A stretch of DNA of 62,717 nt from an uncultured Saprospiraceae bacterium (GTDB taxonomy: Bacteria > Bacteroidota > Bacteroidia > Chitinophagales > Saprospiraceae), in assembly GCA_938015595.1 (NCBI GenBank), contig CALLPI010000003.1:1-62717 (forward strand), in the 5' to 3' direction. The translations under genes were made by a program, and so were the position numbers. The notes beneath the pieces were generated by a model. It saw only the letters and a program-made list of their open reading frames with translations. It did not search any database and had not been told where the DNA came from. Positions 25,395-32,107 of this stretch are shown piece by piece. Position 1 is the first letter of the stretch, and each line of letters opens with the position of its first letter.

Positions 25395-27076
25395 AGTTTT
25401 GACCTTCGTCGCGCCTGCGCAAACTCCAAAAAGTTCTTTGCATCTCGTGTGTTAAGACATGCCTCAGCGTTAAGACCTCCTTTGCGCGCCGATACTACGC
25501 CGTAGCGAATGTGCTTAATGCCCTCCTTGCTATGCGCATCGGGATTAATGGCAATGAGCACCTTTTTGTCCATGGCATAGGGAATCCAGCTCCAGTCTAG
25601 GTCGAGGCGGTGGGGGTTGGCATTGAGCTCGATGGCCACTCCATTGGCAGCACAGGCATCAATGACAGCTTTGTGGTCGATGGGGTAACCAGGGCGCGAC
25701 AGCAGCAGGCGGCCGGTGGGGTGTCCGAGTATGGTAGTATAGGGATTTTCAATGGCTTTGATCAGGCGCTGAGTAGCTTTGGCTTCGTCCATGCGTAGAT
25801 TACTGTGCACGGAAGCGATGACAAAGTCGAAGCCGGCCAGGATGCAGGCGTCATAATCGAGGCTGCCATCGGCCAGGATGTCGCTTTCAATGCCTTTGAG
25901 GATGCGGAAGGCCTCGCCCGCCTGAGCATATTCCTGGTTGAGGGCGTCTATTTCGCGCCACTGCTGTAGTACGCGCTCCACAGGCAGCCCTTGGGCATAC
26001 ACAGCAGTTTTGGAGTGGTCGGTAATGCCAATGTAGGTATAGCCAAGCCTGAAGGCGTAGTCGGCCATGTCGCGCAAAGTGTGGAGGCCGTCGCTGTAGG
26101 TAGTATGCGCGTGAATTACGCCACGTATGTCGTGTGCTTCGATGAGGACGGGCAGCTGATGGGTTTGGGCTAGATTGATGACGTTAGGCAGGTCGCGCAG
26201 TTCGGGAGGAATATAGGGCAGGCCAGCTTTGGCAAAAACCTCGGCTTCATCAGATAAATTGCGGAAGTCTGTGCCAGGGAAAGCCTCCGTAAATGCTGCC
26301 AGAAACTCCGGGGCTGCAATATGCCGGAATAGCTTGGAGCCAAACTCCTCTGGTCGGCACAGGTATATGCGCACGGGCAGGTCACTGACAGTACGAGCAT
26401 CAATGGGGTGTGCGCTGGGGTGCAATATGCGCAAGGTGTCAGAACTAAGTAATGCCTCCGGCAGAGTGGGGGAGTCCATGAGCAAATCCATGGCATCCAC
26501 TACATTGCAACCCCGCGCCACAGGCCCAACAAGAGCTACACGCGTGCCGGGCAGAAGCGCTTGTAGGTGTTGCAGCAAGGGCTGGGCTTCGGCTTCCAGT
26601 GTAGCGTATTGGTACTGCCCCTGGTGGCGTAGGTAGTATTCGAGTTTTTGGCGGATGTCGTCCTGAGTTTTTGCGCCGAAGCCTTTGAGTTCAATGAGGC
26701 GGTTTTCATTGACCGCGTAGAGGAGTTCGCCGGGGCTCTCTATGCCGAGGTTTCTCCAGATGGTGGCAATTTTTTTTGGACCGATGCCGGATATATTCAG
26801 TAGTTCTTCCACTCCGGGCGGGGTTATGGCGCGATATCTCTCTAAGGTGCTGAGCTGGCCGGTGTTGAGTAGTTCCTGGATTTTGTCGCCAATGGCTTTG
26901 CCTACACCCTTGAGGGCGTCTATATCACTTCGGCGCATCTCGACTAGCGGAGTGTCGAGTTTGCGCAGGGTAAGATAAGCGTTTTGATAGGAGCGAATTT
27001 TAAAGGGGTTTTCGCCGTGAAGTTCCATGAGGTCGGCCAGGCGTTGAAAGATTTTGGCAATGTCTTTATTGGTCAT
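25391..27076 (-). CDS. PolX-like protein: helix-hairpin-helix and PHP domains with degenerate polymerase site
   Basis: 561 residues from the ATG at 27076 (MTNKDIAKIFQRL). N-terminal HhH segments (LKGVGKAIGDKI, LLNISGIGPKKI, LKGFGAKTQDDI) are followed by a nucleotidyltransferase-like region and a C-terminal PHP phosphoesterase domain. PHP metal ligands look intact: VIHAHTTYSDG, GITDHSKT, LKGIESDI, IASVHSNL, GHPTGRLL and INPDAHS. In the polymerase region the usual GDIDLL is replaced by VDAMDLL, so the first catalytic Asp is Ala, and the third Asp position (usual PVDLRVV) reads PVRIYLC. DNA synthesis is therefore doubtful while the 3'-5' exonuclease activity may persist. Related family members take part in base excision repair. 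Confidence 0.88.
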   Translation of the reverse strand: MTNKDIAKIFQRLADLMELHGENPFKIRSYQNAYLTLRKLDTPLVEMRRSDIDALKGVGKAIGDKIQELLNTGQLSTLERYRAITPPGVEELLNISGIGPKKIATIWRNLGIESPGELLYAVNENRLIELKGFGAKTQDDIRQKLEYYLRHQGQYQYATLEAEAQPLLQHLQALLPGTRVALVGPVARGCNVVDAMDLLMDSPTLPEALLSSDTLRILHPSAHPIDARTVSDLPVRIYLCRPEEFGSKLFRHIAAPEFLAAFTEAFPGTDFRNLSDEAEVFAKAGLPYIPPELRDLPNVINLAQTHQLPVLIEAHDIRGVIHAHTTYSDGLHTLRDMADYAFRLGYTYIGITDHSKTAVYAQGLPVERVLQQWREIDALNQEYAQAGEAFRILKGIESDILADGSLDYDACILAGFDFVIASVHSNLRMDEAKATQRLIKAIENPYTTILGHPTGRLLLSRPGYPIDHKAVIDACAANGVAIELNANPHRLDLDWSWIPYAMDKKVLIAINPDAHSKEGIKHIRYGVVSARKGGLNAEACLNTRDAKNFLEFAQARRRSKL

Positions 27077-27106
27077 GAGCGACATAAGCATTTGCAGGTT
27101 GCCTTA

Positions 27107-27114
27107 CAAAGATA
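27107..27114 (-). promoter_or_regulatory. TAnnTTTG -7 box for polX
   Basis: TATCTTTG on the minus strand, 31 bases before the ATG at 27076; no proper -33 TTG seen. Confidence 0.4.
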
Positions 27115-27249
27115 GATTCTCCCCAGCGAATGGAAGGCATACAGAGATCCTCTAAATAAAATAGAGCATCTTTGCGCCAGCTGCACTTACCCTTCCAGGC
27201 CTCTTTCGATTCATCCAAAGGAGGGGGGTAAGTACCCCTTCCAATTCAT

Positions 27250-28689
27250 CTATCGTTTGGCCATTGCTTCGCAAAAGGCCAGTAGCGTCTCTAAGTCTTC
27301 TGCCTGGGTGAATGGATTGACTAACGTTACGCGCAGCCAGGTGCGGTGGTGCAAGGTGGTTTGGACGATGTAAAATCTTCCGTCTTCAAGCAGTCGCTGC
27401 CGGATGTGGGCGTTGAGGGCATCGGTTTCAGTATCGCTCAAGCCAAGTGGGCGATAGCGGAAGCACACGATGTTGCACTGGGGTTCGACGGCTAGTTCCC
27501 AGCAAGGGCGCTGCCGGATGATTTCTGCAAAAGTTGCGCTGTTGGCTATGACTTTGTCCACGTAGGCTTCAAAAACCTGAGGTCCGAGGCTTTGCCACAA
27601 AGCCCAGGCTTTCACGCTCATCATCAACTTGGTACACTCCAGGCTGCGCTTACCCACATTGTACCACTCTGGCTCAGCTTGGCCAAAGAGATACTCAGCT
27701 TGCTGGCTGAAGGTGCGGTAGCTGCGTTCGCCCTGGCGAAACACCAATGCCGTAACCAGCGCCGGCGTCATGAGCATTTTGTGAAAATCCAGCGCTATGC
27801 TATCGGCTTGTTCGATGCCCTGTACGAGATGCCGGTGTCGGGCACTGAATGCTACGGCAGCACCATGCGCTCCGTCCACATGAAACCACAGCTCATGCTG
27901 GCGGCAAAACTGGCCTATGGCCTCCAGGTCGTCAAACGAGCCAGTGGAGGTCGTGCAGGCGCTGCCCACTACGGCAATGACCTGTATGCCGCGTGCCTGG
28001 GCGGCCAGGTAGGCGGATTCAAGCCGTTCGATACGCAGTTGAGAACGCTCGTTTACAGGTATTTTGATGGTGCCTTGTTCGCCCCAGCCCATAATACGGG
28101 CGGCGCGATCCACGCAGTAGTGTGCTTGCTCCGATACCATGAGTGCCAGGGGTTGGGTGTGGCCTTTGCGCCATACATCGGTGCCAGCATAGTGACTGCG
28201 GGCGGCCAGCAGGGCGGTGAGATTGGCTAGGGTGCCGCCGGAGGTCAGAAATCCGGAAGCAATACTGACGTCAAAGCCCAGTTTGGCGGCTACTTGCTCT
28301 ATCAGAAGCCGCTCTAGCGCTGTAGCCGGTGCGCCCATTTCATACACAGCCATGCCGTTATTGAGCAGGGCGGTCATCATGCTAGCCAGCGCCGTGATAG
28401 GCGCCGGCGGGCATACTTGATGCCCCATGAAGCGCGGATGGTGCAGGTGTATGCTGTTGTGCAGGATATGCTGCATCCAGGCTAAAGTATCTGGTAGCAA
28501 GAGGTTTTCGGCGGCTTGGCAGTACTGCTGCTCTGGAGCTTGCCAGTGGTTGACGGGCAGCTCAGGAGAGGCACTCAATGCCTTGGCCAGGTAGTTGGCC
28601 AGTACATCTACTAGTTGGTGGCCTTGCTGGCGGAAGATTTCGGGGCTGTAGGCGCGTTCAAGCAAGTCCATGTCGAGCAGTTGGTTCAC
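27250..28689 (-). CDS. Pyridoxal-phosphate-dependent group II decarboxylase family protein
   Basis: 479 residues. Group II decarboxylase features are visible: HHPRFMGHQVCPPAPITALA near residue 85, the Gly-rich cofactor site GFLTSGGTLANLTALLAAR, SEQAHYCVDRAARIMG, WFHVDGAHGAAVAFS with the Asp that holds the pyridine nitrogen, and the cofactor Lys in ALDFHKMLMTP. The family decarboxylates amino acids such as Glu, Asp, 2,4-diaminobutyrate, cysteine sulfinate or aromatic amino acids; the substrate cannot be read from these motifs. It begins 15 bases behind the RluA-family gene on the same strand, suggesting cotranscription without an obvious functional link. Confidence 0.85.
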   Translation of the reverse strand: MNQLLDMDLLERAYSPEIFRQQGHQLVDVLANYLAKALSASPELPVNHWQAPEQQYCQAAENLLLPDTLAWMQHILHNSIHLHHPRFMGHQVCPPAPITALASMMTALLNNGMAVYEMGAPATALERLLIEQVAAKLGFDVSIASGFLTSGGTLANLTALLAARSHYAGTDVWRKGHTQPLALMVSEQAHYCVDRAARIMGWGEQGTIKIPVNERSQLRIERLESAYLAAQARGIQVIAVVGSACTTSTGSFDDLEAIGQFCRQHELWFHVDGAHGAAVAFSARHRHLVQGIEQADSIALDFHKMLMTPALVTALVFRQGERSYRTFSQQAEYLFGQAEPEWYNVGKRSLECTKLMMSVKAWALWQSLGPQVFEAYVDKVIANSATFAEIIRQRPCWELAVEPQCNIVCFRYRPLGLSDTETDALNAHIRQRLLEDGRFYIVQTTLHHRTWLRVTLVNPFTQAEDLETLLAFCEAMAKR

Positions 28690-28704
28690 GTGAGAGTAAG
28701 AAAA

Positions 28705-29397
28705 TCAAGTGTTTTCGGCGAAGAGCTGCCAGATGGGGTCGTCGGGCAACTCAGCCTCAATGCACACGGGTTCTTTTTTTACCGGATGCTCAAAGGCCAG
28801 TGCGCGGCAGTGCAGGTAGATATGGCCTTCGGGCTGCTGGGCAGAGGGAAAACCGTACTTTACGTCGCCGCGAATGGGGCAGCCAATTTTGGCCAACTGC
28901 GCGCGAATCTGGTGCGGCCTGCCGGTGAGTGGATGTACCTCCAGTAGGCAGTGGCTACCAGATTGCATAATCATTTCGTAGTCCAGTTCGGCATATTTGG
29001 CGTCTTTGTACCGGTTGCTGGGGCGCTCCAGCGCCTTGGCTATGTTGCGTTCGTGGTCTTTGACCATGTAGTGCGTTAGCTTGCCTTGCAAGGGAGTGGG
29101 GCGCTGGGCAGTAATGGCCCAATAGGTTTTGTTTACCTGACGGTCGTGAAACAACTTGTTCATGCGCTCCAGTGCCTTGCTGGTGCGGGCAAATACCACA
29201 ATGCCGCTTACGGGGCGGTCAAGGCGATGGATGACACCGAGGAATACCTTGCCGGGCTTGCGATACTGAATTTTAATGTATTGCTTGACAGCTTCGCTCA
29301 AGGGGGGGGCGCCGGTTTTGTCGCCTTGAACCAGCACACCTGCTGGCTTGTTCACTGCAATTAAATGATTGTCTTCGTACACTATCTGAACGTTCAT
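28705..29397 (-). CDS. RluA family pseudouridine synthase
   Basis: 230 residues. The catalytic motif GVIHRLDRPVSGIVVFARTS contains the Asp nucleophile; LLEVHPLTGRPHQIRAQLA and the C-terminal IYLHCRALAFEHPV are also family signatures. No S4 RNA-binding domain precedes the catalytic domain, which resembles the short RluA/TruC-like members. The modified RNA position is not deducible. It is divergent from mqnD with only 11 bases between start codons. A TACTTTTG box ending five bases before the ATG would give an almost leaderless message. Confidence 0.9.
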   Translation of the reverse strand: MNVQIVYEDNHLIAVNKPAGVLVQGDKTGAPPLSEAVKQYIKIQYRKPGKVFLGVIHRLDRPVSGIVVFARTSKALERMNKLFHDRQVNKTYWAITAQRPTPLQGKLTHYMVKDHERNIAKALERPSNRYKDAKYAELDYEMIMQSGSHCLLEVHPLTGRPHQIRAQLAKIGCPIRGDVKYGFPSAQQPEGHIYLHCRALAFEHPVKKEPVCIEAELPDDPIWQLFAENT

Positions 29398-29401
29398 TCC
29401 G

Positions 29402-29409
29402 CAAAAGTA
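29402..29409 (-). promoter_or_regulatory. TAnnTTTG -7 box for the RluA-family gene
   Basis: TACTTTTG on the minus strand lies 5-12 bases upstream of the ATG at 29397 and touches the start of mqnD. Transcription would begin at or within a base or two of the start codon. No -33 TTG at a proper distance. Confidence 0.38.
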
Positions 29410-30251
29410 TGAAATTATCTCTGGGCTACTCGCCCTGTCCCAACGATACCTTCATCTTCGACGCTCTGGCGCACCAAAAAATTGATACCGAAGGACTGAC
29501 ATTCGACATTGTGCTGGCTGATGTAGAGCGACTCAACCAGATGGCCTTTGCCGGTGAGTTGCACGTCACCAAGTTGAGCTACCACGCTTTTGCCTGGCTT
29601 ACTCAAGGCTACGCTTTGCTGGATGTCGGCAGCGCCTTGGGCAACAACTGCGGCCCGCTGCTCATTGCCCGTCAGCCCCTATCGTGGGAGGAAGTGGACG
29701 CCGCCCGTATCGCCATTCCTGGCCGATATACCACTGCCAATTTTCTGCTGAGCCTAATGCGCCCACAGGCCACGCATAAGGTAGAGATGCTCTTTTCTGA
29801 TATCGAAGACGCCGTATTGCGCGGCGAGGCAGGCGCTGGCCTCATCATTCACGAAAATCGCTTTACCTATCAGCAAAAAGGGCTTTGCAAGATTGCCGAC
29901 CTGGGCGAATTTTGGGAAGGTAGTACAGGTATGCCCATTCCGCTGGGCGGCATCGTCATCCGGCGGGACCTGCCACTGGAGTTGCAGCAGCGGTTCAATC
30001 GGGTGCTGGCCCGCAGCGTAGCCTACGCTATTGCGCATCCGGCGCAAGCCATGCCTTACGTGCGCGCCCATGCTCAGGAAATGAATGAGGAGGTAATACA
30101 GCAGCACATTGGGCTGTACGTCAACGAGTATACGCTGAAACTGGGCGAGCGGGGCCGCCAGGCAGTACGGCGCCTCTTCCAGATGGCCCACCAGAAAGGT
30201 ATTGTGCCCGGATTGGCGGAAGACCAGGTGCTGTGGGTGTCCGGCGCGTAG
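29409..30251 (+). CDS. mqnD: 1,4-dihydroxy-6-naphthoate synthase (futalosine pathway menaquinone synthesis)
   Basis: 280 residues. The opening MKLSLGYSPCPNDTFIFDAL is the MqnD signature, followed by VTKLSYHAFAWL, LDVGSALGNNCGPLLI and the periplasmic-binding-protein-like second lobe (IAIPGRYTTANFLLSLM, GLIIHENRFTYQQKGL, PIPLGGIVIRRDLP). The enzyme converts cyclic dehypoxanthine futalosine to 1,4-dihydroxy-6-naphthoate. Its presence shows that this organism uses the futalosine route rather than the classical Men pathway. Other mqn genes are not in the window. It converges with mnmE, 11 bases apart, and is divergent from the RluA-family gene. Confidence 0.94.
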   Translation: MKLSLGYSPCPNDTFIFDALAHQKIDTEGLTFDIVLADVERLNQMAFAGELHVTKLSYHAFAWLTQGYALLDVGSALGNNCGPLLIARQPLSWEEVDAARIAIPGRYTTANFLLSLMRPQATHKVEMLFSDIEDAVLRGEAGAGLIIHENRFTYQQKGLCKIADLGEFWEGSTGMPIPLGGIVIRRDLPLELQQRFNRVLARSVAYAIAHPAQAMPYVRAHAQEMNEEVIQQHIGLYVNEYTLKLGERGRQAVRRLFQMAHQKGIVPGLAEDQVLWVSGA

Positions 30252-30262
30252 GTACACGCGGC

Positions 30263-31654
30263 TCACTTGCCAATGCAAAATCGGGAGAAGATAGAATCCA
30301 GGAGATCTTCTGAACTGATTTTGCCGGTTATTTGCCCCAGGAAAAACAGAGCGCGGCGTATGTCCATGGCTACCAGGTCGCCCGATAAGCCCTGGGCGAT
30401 GCCCTGCAGGGCGGCATCGAGGCTCTCGTTGGTTTTGAGCAGTGCTTCGTAATGCCGTACATTGGCCACCACGGTGCTGCCAGCAATAACCTTGCCCTCC
30501 AGCACTGTGTCCAGGAGTTTTTGTTTGAGGTATTCGATGTTCATCTGGTTGAGGGCAGAGACAGGTATCCAGGCTTCGGAGCTAAAGTACTCATTAGCAT
30601 AGTGCTCATAGGTCGTGTAGGGATTTAGGTCCATTTTGTTGGCTACGACCAGTAGTTTGCTCTCCGGGCGGGTTAGTGCTGCGAGGTCTTCGCGCAGCAT
30701 CTGCGGCGAGGTGCGCGCCACGTCAAAGACATAGACAAGGAGTACTGCCTGGCGCACTTTTTCCAGTGTCTTGGCTACGCCAATGGCCTCGATGGTGTCT
30801 TGTGTCTGGCGTATGCCGGCAGTGTCCACGATGCGAAATGCCACGCCGTCTACATGGAGTACTTCTTCGATAGTATCGCGGGTAGTGCCGGCTACGTCGC
30901 TCACAATGGCGCGCTCTTCCTTGAGTAGGGCATTGAGCAAGGTGCTCTTGCCTGCGTTGGGACGGCCGGCAATGACGGTAGTGATACCGTTTTTGATGGC
31001 ATTGCCCAGGCGAAAGGAGCGTAGGAGGTCTTCGATGAATGTGCGAATCTGACGAATGAGCGCGCTGAGGTCTTCGCGGTTGGCAAACTCGACATCTTCT
31101 TCGCCGAAGTCCAGTTCCAGTTCTATCAGGGCGGCAAAGTCCACAAGTTGGCGGCGCAGGTGCTCAATGTCTTTACTAAAACCACCTCGCATTTGCTGCA
31201 TGGCTACGGCATGTGCTGCTGCTGATTCGGAGGCAATGAGGTCAGCTACAGCTTCGGCCTGACTGAGGTCCATGCGGCCATTGAGGAAGGCGCGCAGCGT
31301 GAACTCGCCGGGGTTGGCCAGGCGTGCGCCCTTGCGCAAGAGCAGCGTTAGCACTTCCTGCAGGATGTAAGGCGAGCCATGGCAAGAAATTTCTACTACA
31401 TCTTCGCCAGTGTAAGAGCGTGGCTGCCGGAAGAGCGATACCAGCACTTCGTCCAGCAGACGACCATCTTCCGCTACAATGCGGCCAAAATGAATGGTGT
31501 GCGATGGCTGCTCGCTCAAGTCTTTGCCGGAGAATATCGAACTGGCCAAGCGTAGCGCGTCTGGCCCGGATATCCTAATGACCCCGATAGCGCCCATGCC
31601 CGGTGGGGTAGCTATGGCGGCAATGGTGTCGTAAGATGTCAGATGAGTAGGCAA
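30263..31654 (-). CDS. mnmE: tRNA modification GTPase MnmE
   Basis: 463 residues. The N-terminal tetrahydrofolate-binding part begins MPTHLTSYDTIAAIATPPGM. The embedded G domain (about 215-375) has AGRPNAGKSTLLNALLKEER (G1), VAGTTRDTIEE (G2), VDTAGIR (G3) and ANKMD (G4). The C-terminus ends with the invariant FCIGK. With MnmG (also in this window at 16582-18447) it builds the wobble uridine modification. A TATCTTTG box lies 20 bases before the start codon. Confidence 0.96.
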   Translation of the reverse strand: MPTHLTSYDTIAAIATPPGMGAIGVIRISGPDALRLASSIFSGKDLSEQPSHTIHFGRIVAEDGRLLDEVLVSLFRQPRSYTGEDVVEISCHGSPYILQEVLTLLLRKGARLANPGEFTLRAFLNGRMDLSQAEAVADLIASESAAAHAVAMQQMRGGFSKDIEHLRRQLVDFAALIELELDFGEEDVEFANREDLSALIRQIRTFIEDLLRSFRLGNAIKNGITTVIAGRPNAGKSTLLNALLKEERAIVSDVAGTTRDTIEEVLHVDGVAFRIVDTAGIRQTQDTIEAIGVAKTLEKVRQAVLLVYVFDVARTSPQMLREDLAALTRPESKLLVVANKMDLNPYTTYEHYANEYFSSEAWIPVSALNQMNIEYLKQKLLDTVLEGKVIAGSTVVANVRHYEALLKTNESLDAALQGIAQGLSGDLVAMDIRRALFFLGQITGKISSEDLLDSIFSRFCIGK

Positions 31655-31673
31655 AATTATTCAAAATGACATG

Positions 31674-31681
31674 CAAAGATA
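31674..31681 (-). promoter_or_regulatory. TAnnTTTG -7 box for mnmE
   Basis: TATCTTTG on the minus strand 20 bases before the ATG at 31654; the -33 region is T-rich without TTG. Confidence 0.42.
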
Positions 31682-31725
31682 TTCCGCCCAGGATAAGAAT
31701 TTAAAGAAAAAATAACTCGCGGCCA

Positions 31726-31756
31726 TTGCGCCGTATAGTGCGAGATGATATTTTTG
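31726..31756 (+). promoter_or_regulatory. Complete promoter-like element upstream of the 37-codon frame
   Basis: TTG (31726-31728), 20-base spacer, TATTTTTG (31749-31756). Both boxes and spacing match the Bacteroidota consensus. The first frame downstream is the small one at 31877; the TonB-dependent receptor begins 350 bases away and has its own -7 box. Confidence 0.5.
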
Positions 31757-31876
31757 CATTTATAATAAAAAAGTTAGGTTCTTATTCTAATCGCTCAGTA
31801 GAAACTACTATTTCTTGTACGAAAGAAAGCGCCCTTTAGCCATTTTTTAATAAAGAGTTTTCGTAATCCCATCATT

Positions 31877-31990
31877 ATGCACATCATACAAACGGACATT
31901 ATCCTTTTCGCCATTTTGTTACTTGGCGCTATAATATTGAACAAAGACTTCATCCGCTCGGAGTTCCTGTCCCAGGAAGACGAAGAATAA
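31877..31990 (+). CDS. Putative 37-residue single-span membrane protein
   Basis: The frame reads MHIIQTDIILFAILLLGAII, then LNKDFIRSEF and an acidic end (QEDEE), TAA at 31988-31990. One hydrophobic span of about 15 residues (ILFAILLLGAIIL) is followed by a charged cytoplasmic-like tail. A full promoter-like element lies 121 bases upstream. No family is recognised; the size is typical of small membrane subunits or regulators. It fills the otherwise empty gap between mnmE and the second receptor. Random occurrence cannot be excluded because the frame is short. Confidence 0.4.
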   Translation: MHIIQTDIILFAILLLGAIILNKDFIRSEFLSQEDEE

Positions 31991-32057
31991 GCACACCGGC
32001 GTTGCCCCCGCCTTTTGCCTCGTAGCAGATGTACAACCCAGTCTCTGCATGGAATGT

Positions 32058-32065
32058 TATTTTTG
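32058..32065 (+). promoter_or_regulatory. TAnnTTTG -7 box for the second TonB-dependent receptor
   Basis: TATTTTTG 42 bases before the ATG at 32108; no proper -33 TTG at 17-23 bases. Confidence 0.4.
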
Positions 32066-32107
32066 CTTGCCGATATGCCCACATAAGGCCTCATTTAACA
32101 TTGTCAC

